The notes beneath the pieces were generated by a model, which was given only the letters and a program-made list of their open reading frames with translations, was not told the origin of the DNA and searched no databases. Below, one piece after another: positions 10,181 through 19,976 of a DNA stretch of 64,000 bases. The stretch's first letter is position 1. The number at the start of each line of letters is the position of its first letter. Position numbers and translations under genes: made by a program. Source of the DNA: Symbiodinium natans (taxonomy: Eukaryota > Sar > Dinophyceae > Suessiales > Symbiodiniaceae); contig CAJNDS010000054.1 in assembly GCA_905221605.1 (NCBI GenBank), positions 179,978-243,977 of the forward strand, written 5' to 3'.

Positions 10181-10522
10181 GTAGATACCAACAATGCTGG
10201 TGTAGCGGCAGGTTTGATAGAGTTGTTTAGGTAAACAAACTCGCCCTGCCACAAAGCCACAAGCTTAGGCCTTGCGAAAGGCCCTAAACCTTAAACCCTA
10301 AACCCGAGCCCTAAATCCTATCCGAAAATTTTCTCCCGGGCCCCCCAAACTCTATCGCAGCGCGGGCATGTCGAAGGTTCTTTATGGGGCTTCGGCCTTA
10401 AGGCCTCGGGATTCGGGTTCTCGCGACTTTCGGTGCATGCTTGGGGTTTAGGGTTTAGGGTTTAGGGTTTAGGTTTAGGGTTTAGGGTTTAGGGTTTAGG
10501 GTTTAAGGCTTCAAAGTGGCAG

Positions 10523-10583
10523 CTGCAAGCCAAGGCGGTACGGCAGATGCTGCGAAGCCTTGCTGCCCATTGCCCAGACAGGG
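10523..10583 (+). CDS. candidate exon, basic helix
   Basis: GGCAG acceptor, G|GTAGAT donor. The frame reads LQAKAVRQMLRSLAAHCPDR. Confidence 0.55.
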
Positions 10584-10823
10584 GTAGATCAACAGTCGCA
10601 ACACTGAAACGACTAAACCCAAAGGGTTTAGGGCTTAGGGTTTAGGGTTTAGGGTTTAGGGTTTAGGTCTTAGGGTTTAGGGTTTAGGGTTTAGGGCTAA
10701 CCCGAAACCCTAAGACAAACCCCTGCCACCCCCGGCCTCCGGTTCGGGTTTAGGTTTAGGCTTTAGGGCTTACGGTTTACGATTTACGGCCTTTTTTGAG
10801 GCATAAGGGTCAGGGCTGCGCAG

Positions 10824-10849
10824 GGTTGAGGTTGCAGCTCAAGGCAATG
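10824..10849 (+). CDS. candidate micro-exon
   Basis: GCAG acceptor, G|GTAGGT donor, frame VEVAAQGN. Confidence 0.3.
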
Positions 10850-11433
10850 GTAGGTTTGGCTTCAGGCTCGTCACCTAAGCTTGAAGAAACATGCTTGGCG
10901 TTTAGGGTTCAAGGGTTGAGGGTTTCAGGGCTTAGGGTTCCGAAATAAAGGTTACTCGAAGTTGTGGTCCTCTATATCCTTCTTACCATGAACTCTACCA
11001 TACAAGGAAGGTATTAAAAAGGGAGCCCTACTTCAGAACATCTAGGACCTAACCTTTGGGTTGCTGCTTGTGCAAGGTATATGGACGCTTCTCTAAAATT
11101 TGTGGTTACGACTAAGGCCCTAAACGCAAAAAGGGACACTAATTTCGAGAACTGACCGTAAATTCCTGACTGAGGGGTATTGGGCTCCGACTCTTCGTGT
11201 AGCTTTGCACTTTGCTCTCTTGTCCGCTGGCTTCAGGAACTCGCCTAAGAGCGCATGTTGGCACCATTAAAGCTAACCGCAATCCTACATGGTTCAAGCA
11301 TACAGCGCATGATGCGCATAGGGATCCCCTTAGATGGAGTCTGGAGTCCTGTCTTTACTCTCGGCCCCTGGTGTCGACTAAGTCCTAGACCCTAAACACC
11401 TCGAACCCCATTGAGGCCCTAGTCTAAGGTTGG
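10850..11433. other. intron or intergenic stretch, no gene seen
   Basis: Few telomere units and no convincing exon. Contains scattered inverted TTAGG/CCTAA words. Confidence 0.5.
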
Positions 11434-11540
11434 AACCATGGGCCCTTAGTATGGTCCCACACCCCTGTTTGAATTTAAGGGGATTCGAAGTATTGGGCCC
11501 TTCTTATGCGTTAGTGTATACTAGGTATGCCCTTGGGACA
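11434..11540. mobile_element. family E palindromic element
   Basis: Begins CCATGGGCCCTTAGTATGGTCCC, matching the copy at 25512. Internal GGGCCC repeats. Right end degenerate. Confidence 0.45.
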
Positions 11541-11674
11541 TTTTATATTTTCCCTTGTTGGGTTTAAGAGGATCACATTCAGGAATATTTTTCAGAGGGT
11601 TTTCAGGCTAGAGGGTTGTATATCAGGGGACCCAAGTTAAGGGCCCAGATTTCGGAGCCCCCACCTGGTGTCAG

Positions 11675-11754
11675 GCAAGGTGCGCGCGCCACATACTTCT
11701 GCGTCGCGCTTGTCCTGCGCCTCGGCTTCAGGCGATGTCGGCCCCCTGGCCTGG
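11675..11754 (+). CDS. candidate exon, hydrophobic/basic
   Basis: TGTCAG acceptor, G|GTGTGT donor. The frame includes ATYFCVALVLRLGFRRCRPP, possibly part of a membrane segment. Confidence 0.5.
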
Positions 11755-11812
11755 GTGTGTTTCGGGTTTAGACTGCAGGGAGTAGAAGACACGAAACAAT
11801 CCGCACCCTAAG

Positions 11813-11841
11813 CCGGTAGTGGTCTTCACTAGAGACCCAGA
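11813..11841 (+). CDS. candidate exon flanking family D element (left)
   Basis: AAG acceptor. PVVVFTRDP is followed by a GTCGTG donor that lies inside the left terminal repeat of the element at 11829-11942. Joins in frame to 11943. Confidence 0.4.
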
Positions 11842-11942
11842 GTCGTGCCCTCATTCCCTGTTCTTAGGGTTGAGGTCCCCTTCTCAGCTCCTCTAAACCA
11901 AGAAGGGCACCCTTTTCATTCCTAGGCTACTCTTGGGTCTAG
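11829..11942. mobile_element. family D introner-like element, complete
   Basis: Termini CTAGAGACCCAGAGT and CTCTTGGGTCTAG are inverted. The donor GTCGTGCCC is inside the left end and the acceptor is the terminal CTAG, so the element spans a predicted 101-nt intron (11842-11942). Confidence 0.6.
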
Positions 11943-11962
11943 TTCAGGTGGCCTGAAGGGAA
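11943..11962 (+). CDS. candidate micro-exon after family D element
   Basis: Starts at the element's terminal AG and ends at a GTACGT donor. Joined to 11813-11841 it reads ..TRDPDSGGLKG without a stop. Confidence 0.35.
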
Positions 11963-12060
11963 GTACGTAGATCACGATACCAGGTCCACACCCCACCATG
12001 GTCTGGGGCGGATTTCGTTTGGGACTGATGGCTAGCAGCGTTTCGGGTTTAGGGTCTAGG

Positions 12061-12148
12061 GTTTAAAACCCTAAACCCTAAACCCTAAACCCTAAACCCT
12101 AAACCCTAAACCCTAAACCCTAAACCCTAAACCCTAAACCCTAAACCC
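12061..12148. repeat. telomere-type tract, C-rich strand
   Basis: Preceded immediately by TTTAGGGTCTAGGGTTTA, so a G-rich and a C-rich tract meet head to head at 12064. Confidence 0.95.
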
Positions 12149-12371
12149 CCTTCACAGCCAACCTCCTGCAAACTTTGCTATGTGTTAGGGGTTGCTGAAA
12201 CAATCCTAAATCCCCTGAAAACCTCAAACCTCCTCAGGTCTTGGGGAGTGTCTTTGTCCAAGAATTCAGGGTCATGAAGGGTCCGAGTGGGTGAAGCCTG
12301 AATTCCCCCTGCCCTGCGCCCTCGCGAACCTAGTCCCCACTGCATTGAAGCCGAGGCCTACTCCCCGGCAG

Positions 12372-12466
12372 GGGACGGAAGCCCCGCATCAAGAATCAGC
12401 AACCCCATGAAGGCTTTCTCTAAGCTTAAAGTGTTCCAAAAACCTTTAACAATCAACAAGAACTAG
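12372..12466 (+). CDS. candidate exon, possibly terminal
   Basis: CGGCAG acceptor. The frame reads DGSPASRISNPMKAFSKLKV and continues to a TAG at 12464. Confidence 0.45.
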
Positions 12467-12539
12467 AAAGAAGAGTCTGTAGGAGCCACAGGGTTTCTGA
12501 ACAAATCAAACGCTCAACCCCAAACCCCTTGTCGTTGAG

Positions 12540-12598
12540 CATGCTGTTGGGAACCACTGGAACAACGAGGTTAAGTGTTCAAGAAGGTCTAAGAACAG
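12540..12598 (+). CDS. candidate exon
   Basis: GAG acceptor, consensus CAG|GTGAGT donor. The frame reads HAVGNHWNNEVKCSRRSKN. Confidence 0.5.
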
Positions 12599-12952
12599 GT
12601 GAGTTTGAGGGCTGAACTCAGCTTTTTTGACTCAAGGACCTCTGCGCCACAGCCACGCTTGTTCTTGGGAGCTGGTGAATTGAATGGTGGGAGCGTAGGC
12701 AGTATTTAGGTAGGGTTCGGGGATTATGGCCTGTGATTCCTTGCGATTGCTTCTGTCAACGACCTCTCTGCCTTGTTTCTTTTTTGTGGCATGCAATCAG
12801 GCTTAAATGCAGAGGCTTAGGGCTGACGCAACGTATGGTTTCCTAAACACGAGTGTCCCAGTAGTAGGGTTGTTGGTTTGGGGAATTGCGTGAGGCCTTT
12901 CTCCCCGTCACCCCACCCCGCCCCCAAACTCCACGAGGGCCATGAGTATGAG

Positions 12953-13034
12953 CAAAGACACATGGGGGTTGTTCTCCATCCGGATCCCTGAGGCACTCTC
13001 TGCATGCTCAGTATTCTCTCCGACAAAAAGCACT
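12953..13034 (+). CDS. candidate exon
   Basis: Consensus donor ACT|GTAAGT. The frame reads TWGLFSIRIPEALSACSVFS. An in-frame ATG at 12942 could make it a first exon. Confidence 0.5.
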
Positions 13035-13383
13035 GTAAGTACTCCATCCCTGAACCCTAAACCCTGTGTGAGCCTCGCTCGAGAATCCTGGGTTCCACTG
13101 AGACAGGCGCATGAACATGAAAACGACACATCTTTGATCCGGCATATAGTAGGACCCTGCAGCTACGACACACAGTACATCAAACGAGAAAATCTGCCGA
13201 TGAAATCCGAATCAGTTCTGTTGCAACTTGGTACGAATTACTTTCCCTGAATGGGCTTCTTGGTGCTCCTGTCTTGGGCTCCAGGGAAACTTGTTTCGAA
13301 GCATTATTCAGAGTATAAAAAGGGCCAGCACGGTTTCACAGCCAAGGCAACCCCGAATAACGTAGCTCTCTGCAAGGAGGATT

Positions 13384-13932
13384 TCACTCGAAACAATGGT
13401 TGCGCGAGGTGTTGAAGAGTCTTTGGAGATGAATCCCTAAGGCTTCGTCATAAGGACGTGCGATGCCAATGCATGCTATCTGAGCGGGGGTGGGGGTTGA
13501 AATGATCAGCAGTTTCAATTGCTGACGACTATTGGGCCGTTTGAATCGACTTCGGGCCACGGGCAGAAGTTTGGTTTCAGAAAAGCATGGCGCATGTGGA
13601 CATGGATGCCAGGTCGTAGCAGGGCCCATCTTCTTCTGCATGAGCATGATCGAGGCAGACGGATATCTGTAGGGACCAAAGAGTCTAGGCACAGTGTGAT
13701 TTCTTGATTCTTTTGGGGGAATTGCGGGCAGTGCTTGGTCAGAGTCGTTCGTGGGGAGGTGGGCTATCTTGGAGTTTACCAGCTCCGGTCCGGTGCGTGC
13801 AGGAAGCTTCAGTACATTTTTAGCCCTGAATTGACGTAGCGCCAAGTACAAAAGCCCAAACCCTACCCCCAAACCCTGGCGGCGAGGGGTGCTTCCATAG
13901 GCATGCGGCTTTCTTCTATTTAGGGTATACAA
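13384..13932 (-). CDS. long minus-strand open frame, 182 aa, doubtful
   Basis: The longest minus-strand frame in the window, free of repeats except at its ends. No known motif. On the + strand the same region has splice-bounded pieces (RAHLLLHEHDRGRRISVGTK), so it may be a shadow. Confidence 0.25.
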   Translation of the reverse strand: MYTLNRRKPHAYGSTPRRQGLGVGFGLLYLALRQFRAKNVLKLPARTGPELVNSKIAHLPTNDSDQALPAIPPKESRNHTVPRLFGPYRYPSASIMLMQKKMGPATTWHPCPHAPCFSETKLLPVARSRFKRPNSRQQLKLLIISTPTPAQIACIGIARPYDEALGIHLQRLFNTSRNHCFE

Positions 13933-14030
13933 AGGGGACCCAAATCTTGGGACACGGTTTAGGGAGTTTAGGGTTCAGGGTTCAGGGTTTAGGGTTTAGG
14001 GTTTAGGGTTTCTGCATCCTCTCTCCACAG

Positions 14031-14069
14031 GAATGTCGGCTCGCGTTGACGATCTCCTTCACTGAGCAG
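14031..14069 (+). CDS. candidate exon, 13 codons
   Basis: Excellent acceptor (TCCTCTCTCCACAG) and CAG|GTTGGT donor bracket ECRLALTISFTEQ, exactly 39 nt. Confidence 0.6.
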
Positions 14070-14246
14070 GTTGGTATGCTGCGGCTGTCTTAATGTCAAG
14101 GGTTTAGGGCTTAGGGTCCCTTATAGACCCCTCACCCCTGAGCCCTGTATTGTCTCTCCGAGGCACCCGGCGGCAGAGCGAAAGTCAATCCCTAAATCCT
14201 AGGCTAGCAGTAAACCGTTTCAAACCCGAGCCTTACAAGCCCCAGC

Positions 14247-14507
14247 TTGACACCTACGCTGGGCTTAAGAGTTTTGAAGCCATCGTTAAGGGCTAAGGGC
14301 CATGACGAAGAGGAGGCCGATGAGTTTTTGGAGAGAGGCAAGGCGCACAAGTTTGCAAACGCTTTGGTTCACATAAACTCCCAGAGAGACGGAAGCCTTG
14401 AAGTTTATGCTGAGCCACATCCCCAGCAGGCTACCTTCATACTCATAAACCCCTTGATCCCCAAGCCCCAACCTCCCCCCCCCCCCCCCCTGCCCCCCTC
14501 ACCCTAA
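14247..14507 (+). CDS. candidate exon, about 70 codons, unknown
   Basis: The frame includes GHDEEEADEFLERGKAHKFA followed by NALVHINSQRDGSLEVYAEP, acidic then hydrophobic and clearly protein-like. It ends in a C-run. Exact borders unresolved. Confidence 0.5.
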   Translation: MTPTLGLRVLKPSLRAKGHDEEEADEFLERGKAHKFANALVHINSQRDGSLEVYAEPHPQQATFILINPLIPKPQPPPPPPLPPSP

Positions 14508-14557
14508 GCCCTAAACCCTAAACCCTAAACCCGCCGGGTGCTGCGCGGAGCCTGCAG

Positions 14558-14617
14558 GAAGCCCCCGGCGAGAGGGCCGCACCATACCAGAAGGTCGCCC
14601 CGCAGGAGTTGAGATCG
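14558..14617 (+). CDS. candidate exon, 20 codons
   Basis: CTGCAG acceptor, TCG|GTGGGT donor, exactly 60 nt: EAPGERAAPYQKVAPQELRS. Confidence 0.55.
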
Positions 14618-15119
14618 GTGGGTTACGGGGTTTTACTTTAGGGATGTTAGGGCTTTAGGGCTCAAATCGGGCCCTAAACACTAAACTAACCCTAGAACCC
14701 GGGCTTTCCCGGGTTTTTTCAGGCGTTAGAGCTTTAGGGGTTTAGGGTTTAGGGGATAGGGTTTAGGGTTTAGGGTTTAGGCTTTCAGGGAAGGTTAGGA
14801 AACCATGCATGCACGGAACCGCAATGAGTTTGTCATGCCGAGCCAGAGGTACCCTTAAGCCCACCCCTCGGGGTTTAGGGTTTCGGGTTTAGGGTTTAGG
14901 GTTACCGCCCCGAACTAGTTTTTGTTTACTTGCAAGGTCCCACCGTAAAAAGAGGCGTTCATGCAATCCCGACTAGACACTGCTCTGCAAGTGGGATGTC
15001 GTGCTATCACTGGAAAAGATTCGCAGCAGATGCCCCTATTTAAAAACTAAACCCTAAACCTGCAACTCCTGGGCACTCTCAGTCGTTTTCGCTGAACCCC
15101 TAAGCTGTTGAGGGGAAAG

Positions 15120-15161
15120 TGGCCCGGAAGTCGAAGAATTCGGCCATGCGCTGAGCTTTGG
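15120..15161 (+). CDS. candidate exon, 14 codons
   Basis: AAAG acceptor, TGG|GTTTGG donor, frame WPGSRRIRPCAELW. Confidence 0.4.
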
Positions 15162-15312
15162 GTTTGGGGTTTAGGGTTGAGGGTTTGAGGAGGGTTCAGG
15201 GTTAGGTGTTTTCGTCTTTGGGTTTTGTGTCCTGAAGACTCCCATACCGGAGTTAAAGTTTACCTTCCCCAGGCATGGTAGCTTATGGCTTTAGGGCATA
15301 CGATTCGCTTTC

Positions 15313-15501
15313 ATGGTTTCATGGAAGCTAGCAGAAGCCACGGCTGTCTGCAGCATAAGATGCACACAGAGCTTTAAGGCAATACAGCGATACAGGTGTC
15401 AAAACAACACCCAAAATGCCCATCCGAATGAAATCGGCCCCTGTACTATTCACAGCCAGCCGTTTCAGAAAGGGCTGCGACAGGGAGCCCATAAACCCTA
15501 A
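15313..15501 (+). CDS. short ORF, 62 aa, unknown
   Basis: ATG-initiated frame with MVSWKLAEATAVCSIRCTQS, four Cys, ending at a TAA formed by CCCTAAA. Could be an exon reaching the next tract. Confidence 0.35.
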   Translation: MVSWKLAEATAVCSIRCTQSFKAIQRYRCQNNTQNAHPNEIGPCTIHSQPFQKGLRQGAHKP

Positions 15502-15529
15502 ACCCTGACAACTTCAAAGAAACTGGGAA

Positions 15530-15594
15530 CTCCTTGGCGGCGTAGCCTTGCGGTGAACATGCAGAAATCCTCAGCCACCAGTTCCAAACTCCTT
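15530..15594 (+). CDS. candidate exon
   Basis: AAAG acceptor. The frame reads KLGTPWRRSLAVNMQKSSAT. Donor either GTGAAC (15554) or GTTTTT (15595). Confidence 0.4.
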
Positions 15595-15795
15595 GTTTTT
15601 GGGGTTTTAAGGTTTAGGGTGTAGGGTTTTAGGGTTTAGAGTTGAGGGCGAGGGTTTTGGGGTTTGGGGGTTTTAGGGTTGGTGTAGGATTTAGGATTTA
15701 GGATTTAGGAGTTAGGATTTAGGATTAGGGTTTTAGGGTTTAGAGTTGAGGGTCCGGCCAAGAGGGGGTTTGCAATCCCAAGGACAAGTTTCCAG

Positions 15796-15849
15796 CCTTT
15801 TCCGGACGACTGTGAGTCGAAGAACAGAAGGGCAGACTGGAGGCGGGCC
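15796..15849 (+). CDS. candidate exon, 18 codons
   Basis: TCCAG acceptor. The frame reads PFPDDCESKNRRADWRRA and runs into CCCTAAA repeats. Donor unclear. Confidence 0.45.
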
Positions 15850-16331
15850 CTAAACCCTAAACCCTAAACCCTCAACCCTAAACCCTAAACCCTAAACCCT
15901 AAGTTCAAGGACCGAGGAGTTTGGGGTTCAGGGTTTTAGGGTTGAGGCGTTTAGTGTGTTTTTAGGCTTGAGGGGTTAGGGGTTTACGGCAAAATATCAG
16001 ACTTTCCAAGTACCCCGGACATGTTGTGACGTTTAAACCCTAAACCCTTGTAGTACCCATATACAGAACCCTCACCGTACCCCTTTTATAGTAGCCTTGT
16101 AGCGTGCTTATAGTACCCAAATACAGAGAGAGGCCTTACAGCATCGTCTTAAAGCTCAGCCCTAAAACCTCAACCCTGAGCCTTAAACCCTAAGCCTCAA
16201 GACAGCTCCACAGCCTAGAAAACTGCACTGTGTTGCGATTCCGGGCTCCCAAATTCGCGCCTAGAAATCGCCTGAAATAATCGACACCACATGTTTGGTT
16301 TAGGGTTTAGGGTCGAGGGTCTAGTGTTCAG

Positions 16332-16433
16332 GGATTTGTCACGAACCTGGCGCAGCCACTGCAGCATCCCAAAGCCGAAACAGTGTGACGGGACCTGCAC
16401 TTGGCAGCCAGGTCGACCCTTGGTGGTTGAGTG
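16332..16433 (+). CDS. candidate exon a, duplication copy 1
   Basis: Acceptor TTCAG, donor GTG|GTAAAGG. The frame includes HEPGAATAASQSRNSVTGPA and ends DPWWLS. Present again at 19977 with an altered acceptor. Confidence 0.5.
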
Positions 16434-16585
16434 GTAAAGGGGTTTACGGACTTGCGGGTTTTTTGGGCTTTTGGGCTTTTTGGGCTTTGAGGCTTTTGGG
16501 ATGTAGGGTCGGGGTTTCGGGTTTAGCATGAGTGGTAAAGGGGTTTAGGGCTTCTAGGGCTTTCGGGATCTAGGGGTTGGGGTTT

Positions 16586-16684
16586 CTTGCTAGCTGAGTG
16601 GTATCCTGTTTGCCCTTTGTGGGTTACAGTCACGAACACCAAAGAAGGGTACCTGGATTCTCATACGGTTACTTGGCTACCAAG
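16586..16684. mobile_element. family A introner-like element (copy 1)
   Basis: Left end CTTGCTAGCTGAGTG|GTATCC, right end GGTTACTTGGCTACCAAG|. The termini are inverted repeats and carry the donor and the acceptor. Confidence 0.55.
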
Positions 16685-16789
16685 GACCATGGAGGAAGTG
16701 AGCTTCGATGCTCCGATGGTGCCCGGGCTGCAGGCTGCTCAGCCTGGGTTGCAGGCGACCCAGCCCGCCTGCTCAAGGACACATGAGGG
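16685..16789 (+). CDS. candidate exon b, copy 1
   Basis: Begins at the AG that ends the family A element. The frame reads MEEVSFDAPMVPGLQAAQPG with a QPGLQATQP repeat, and the donor lies in GGGTTTACG. Confidence 0.45.
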
Positions 16790-16941
16790 GTTTACGAAGT
16801 AGTCGGATTGTCGTTTCATAAGGTACCCTAATTCCGGAAACCACCACATGTTTCGGGACATCGCCTTTCTTACTCTGGGGGCTATTTTTGTATTAGACAA
16901 TTGTGTCCCTAAACCCTAAACCCTAAACCCTGTGAGAACAG

Positions 16942-17021
16942 AGAGCAGCGTCAGGCCCTGGGCTGCGCCCACTCCCCAGGCCATGCCGGCCGCACCCCCA
17001 CCGAAACTTTGCCATACTTGG
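16942..17021 (+). CDS. candidate exon c, copy 1
   Basis: CAG acceptor, donor TGG|GTACCA. Frame SSVRPWAAPTPQAMPAAPPP, proline/alanine-rich. Copy 2 carries two amino-acid changes. Confidence 0.4.
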
Positions 17022-17160
17022 GTACCATTGTTTATTTTTTGAGGGTACTTAAAACCCAACAAGAATAATAATTTAATTTTTTATATACCATACTTGGGTA
17101 CCATTTTACATTTTTTGAGGGTACTTAAACCCAATAAGAATGATAACTTAAAATTTTTGA
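17012..17160. promoter_or_regulatory. direct repeat upstream of the 184-aa ORF
   Basis: Two copies of about 73 bp (CATACTTGGGTACCATT..TTTTTTGAGGGTACTTAAA..) lie immediately before the ATG at 17174, in an AT-rich block. Dinoflagellate promoters are reported to use TTTT-type boxes. The promoter role is inference. Confidence 0.35.
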
Positions 17161-17173
17161 TACTATCCCAACC

Positions 17174-17728
17174 ATGAGAACTAGGAAACCAAGACCGCTC
17201 GGACCTTTGGATGAATTCCTTGCTGCCCCCGCCACACCTGCTTCAAGCGAGAGTACAGCCGAGCTCGTAATGGCTCGTGTGGCCAAGATAGGCAAGGTCC
17301 ACATGACTTTCTATCCCGGCGGTGGCGACGAATGGGAGGAAGATGAGGCAGTCAGCAATTTTCTCACGACAGGCAGGCCGAAGTTTTGCAAGATGCAATG
17401 CACTTCGCACACGGAGCGTCTCCAACTCGCATTGTTGGACCAAAAGCACGGAATGGACGCAGCTTTCCTCAATGCAAAAGAGAAGTCCTTCCTGGATGCA
17501 TTGAACGAGGATGAAAAGCGCAGAATGTTCTCTCTCACAGACGAGGACATGGAGAGCTTGGACGAAACAAAGGAAGGCGAAGACATCAAAATGCCAAGCT
17601 TGCCATCTTCGTCCTCGTCGGCAAAGAAGAAGACGCGCCCCTACCCTTTGTCAGAGCCTGTGGAGATGCCGTGGGAGGTAGCAGACATCATCAAGGACAC
17701 TCTGAGCCGGCTCTTCAAATTTCAGTAG
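17174..17728 (+). CDS. single-exon ORF, 184 aa, unknown (copy 1)
   Basis: Uninterrupted ATG-to-TAG frame preceded by an in-frame TAA, with no AG acceptor needed. Basic N-terminus (MRTRKPRPLGPLDEF), acidic middle (residues 52-58, 118-140), a Ser run then KKK near 150, and a hydrophobic end (ADIIKDTLSRLFKFQ). Soluble, no signal peptide or membrane segment. No family recognised. The second copy at 20834 encodes the identical protein with only two synonymous changes, which argues for a real, recently duplicated gene. Confidence 0.75.
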   Translation: MRTRKPRPLGPLDEFLAAPATPASSESTAELVMARVAKIGKVHMTFYPGGGDEWEEDEAVSNFLTTGRPKFCKMQCTSHTERLQLALLDQKHGMDAAFLNAKEKSFLDALNEDEKRRMFSLTDEDMESLDETKEGEDIKMPSLPSSSSSAKKKTRPYPLSEPVEMPWEVADIIKDTLSRLFKFQ

Positions 17729-18269
17729 TCGGCCTCGGTTGGACAGTAAGGACAGCGCAATCTAACACGTCCCGCCTCGGCTGGTCTTGGTAGTCGATGG
17801 TGGCTGTAGACTCGGGGGGTAGGGGGACAGAGCAGTGCTGGGGGATGTTGTGCATGGTGTAAAGTACAGTTGCAGGCCCCCTACTACCGAGAGATCGGAC
17901 CTGTGTCCTGAGCCGCCGACGACAAGCGTGACCCGCGCAGTCATTCTGATTCGGGCACCTGCATTGGGAAAACGAGAGATTAAGACAGAAACTAGCAGAG
18001 GCATGTCCCACAAAGTCAGTCCTTGGAGGGCCTTGTGTTCGATGAATTCGTTTGTTGTCGACGAAGATGGGATGGCCTTGGTTATCGCAATGTGTCCTTG
18101 CACCGGTACAGGAGCTCTGTCGCCCTGTCTGACTCTAAGGGTTTAGGGTTTACAGTAGGGTCAGTAGGGGGTTGTGCTCGGATCCGGATTTGTGCAAGGA
18201 CTTTCGCAACAACTGAGGCTCTCCTTTAATTCTGTCGTGCATTGCCGAAGGGCCTTTGAACCGGCCCAG

Positions 18270-18320
18270 TCATGACGGAATATCGCTACTGCAGCAACCC
18301 TGAGCCCAAAATCCTCAGTG
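18270..18320 (+). CDS. candidate exon d, copy 1
   Basis: CCAG acceptor, G|GTAGCT donor, frame MTEYRYCSNPEPKILS. A related segment follows about 97 bp later (CACTACTGCAGCAGCCC), a small internal tandem repeat. Confidence 0.4.
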
Positions 18321-18453
18321 GTAGCTTCGCACGTCTTCGCTGGACCATTTCTCAATCACTTGTATCCGAAGACAGAATATCACTACTGCAGCAGCCCTAA
18401 ACCCTCCGCGGCAGCTTTCTATACGTCTTCGCTGGGCCCTCTTTTTTTAAATT

Positions 18454-18566
18454 CTAGGATGCCCAGTAGTGCCCTTATTCCCATTTTGGGGGCTCTAGGT
18501 TCCCCTATAAACCCCTTTAGGCAAAAAAGGGCACCCTTTTTAGTCCTAGGCTACTGGGCAACCTAG
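18454..18566. mobile_element. family D introner-like element (copy 1)
   Basis: Termini CTAGGATGCCCAGTAGT and CTACTGGGCAACCTAG are inverted. Donor GTAGTGCCC inside the left end, acceptor at the terminal CTAG. Confidence 0.65.
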
Positions 18567-18607
18567 AACTGGAGTCGACGAATGGATGGGGCCTACAGAC
18601 CTTGGCG
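18567..18607 (+). CDS. candidate exon e after family D element, copy 1
   Basis: Starts at the element's AG, ends G|GTCTAC, frame TGVDEWMGPTDLG. Confidence 0.45.
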
Positions 18608-18667
18608 GTCTACAGGTCTATCGGGCTGATGTTCAGAGCAGAACTGGATCTGTAAACCCGAACAGAC

Positions 18668-18734
18668 TCTAAACCCTAAACCCTAAACCCTAAACCCTAA
18701 ACCCTAAACCCTAAACCCTAAACCCTAAACCCTA
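18668..18734. repeat. telomere-type tract, C-rich strand (copy 1)
   Basis: About nine CCCTAAA units here against about six in copy 2, so the tract length changed after duplication. Confidence 0.95.
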
Positions 18735-18766
18735 TGCAAACCCTAAACCTCCTACCAGTCTTGCAG

Positions 18767-18886
18767 ACTAAGCATTTTTCAGCTCTGGGCACCCCACATC
18801 ACAGTCCCAAGGGCGCTCTCAACGGCGCTCTAGGCAGGGTTGCGAGTCACACAGGAGCCGATGGCTCCATCAATTCTGCCCTATAA
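18767..18886 (+). CDS. candidate exon f, 39 codons, possibly terminal (copy 1)
   Basis: TTGCAG acceptor, frame TKHFSALGTPHHSPKGALNG then ALGRVASHTGADGSINSAL and TAA. Identical at 22405. Confidence 0.5.
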   Translation, partial: TKHFSALGTPHHSPKGALNGALGRVASHTGADGSINSAL

Positions 18887-19187
18887 AACGGTACCTGAAC
18901 ATCTTTTTGTTGACGCTGAACAGTTGCACCCAGCCACTTGTGCAAAGAAATATTGCAGTTGCAGTTGTTGGGGATCCTGGTTTGGGTGGTTTTGCAAAGG
19001 GAGCTCTTTTTTCGTGTCGACATGCGTCTGCCCATTCTTCGTGTTGTTATGTTTAATTGGGGGGGGGGGGCTTAGGGTATGCTTCTGATGCACCAATGTA
19101 GTGGCCTTGAGAGGTTTTAGGGCTTTACGGTTTTAATTAGGGTTTTAGGGTTGAGGGGTGGAGGGTTTAGGTTTCTGTAGAATCCAG

Positions 19188-19316
19188 ACCTCTCCTGGGG
19201 GCAGGGGCTTTTGCGATTTGTCTGTATTGCTGTTGGTTGTTGCTGTTGTTGGGGGGGCTTGCGCGAAGAGTCGTAGGGCGTGTGGTCGAGACAGGGCAGC
19301 CCGAATTCCCGTCTAA
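19188..19316 (+). CDS. candidate exon g with hydrophobic stretch, copy 1
   Basis: CCAG acceptor. The frame includes LSVLLLVVAVVGGACAKSRR and ends TAA. Copy 2 has three amino-acid changes and no silent ones. The minus strand is also open (a poly-Q frame), so strand is uncertain. Confidence 0.3.
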   Translation, partial: TSPGGRGFCDLSVLLLVVAVVGGACAKSRRACGRDRAARIPV

Positions 19317-19714
19317 GCTGCGTATGAACGCGGCAAGGAGCAGACCTCCAGCCAAAGCCACAGGATAAGTTTGGGGATACCAAGTACCCTCTTAGGGTGG
19401 GTTCTAAGCTCCCGGTAAGCCATAAGCCCTAGATCTTTATGAGGTTTAGGCTTGGGTGTGTCCCCACCCAAATCCTTGTACCACGATAGCAGGCCGTGTT
19501 GCTTTGGGGACTTCAGGACTTGAGGCTCTTGAGGTTTTAGGGTTTATGGCTTTCGGGGTTTGAGGGTTTAGGGCTTTGTGGGGGGGGATTCCAGGATCTC
19601 GGGGGCTTATCGGATTTAAGGCCTGGTTTTGCCTGAGGATTTAGGACTTTCAGGCTCTTAGGGGTTTCAGGACATGGGCGTAGGATTCCAAACCTACATT
19701 AGAGCCTTGTTACC

Positions 19715-19905
19715 TGGTTACTTAGGGTCTAGGGTTTAGGGTTTAGGGGAGGGCGAGGGGGCGGGTGAGGGGGGAGGGCGGGGAGAGGGGAAGGCGGGGG
19801 GCAAGGGGGAGGAGGTCCGGGGAGCATCTGTTTATGCTGTCCAGACAGCTACGTAAAACCTAAAGCCCCAGCCCCCGATTTCCTGAAATTCTCGAAAGAA
19901 CAGCC
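19715..19905. other. spacer between duplication copies, G-rich
   Basis: Unique 191 bp holding TTTAGGG units and a purine-rich G-run block (19745-19822) able to form G-quadruplexes. Confidence 0.6.
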
Positions 19906-19976
19906 AATAATCGACACCACATGTTTGGTTTAGGGTTTAGGGTTTAGGGTCGAGGGTCGAGGGTCTAGTGTTCGAG

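Larger units (their letters stand above)
16276..19714. repeat. tandem duplication, copy 1 (about 3.44 kb)
   Basis: Homologous to 19906-23377 end to end. Offset drifts from 3630 to 3660 to 3638 through small indels, mostly in telomere-type tracts and a poly-G. Starts AATAATCGACACCAC, ends GAGCCTTGTTACC. Confidence 0.97.

Noticed and set aside
16215..16529. Lys/Pro-rich minus-strand frame of 104 codons
   Set aside because: Much of it is translated GGGCTTTTGGG and TTTAGGG-type repeats. A + strand exon with good borders explains the non-repetitive part.
17762..18146. Opposed open frames (113 aa minus, 103 aa plus) after the 184-aa gene
   Set aside because: The substitutions between the two duplication copies favour neither frame. 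The region is better read as 3' UTR or intron of the 184-aa gene.
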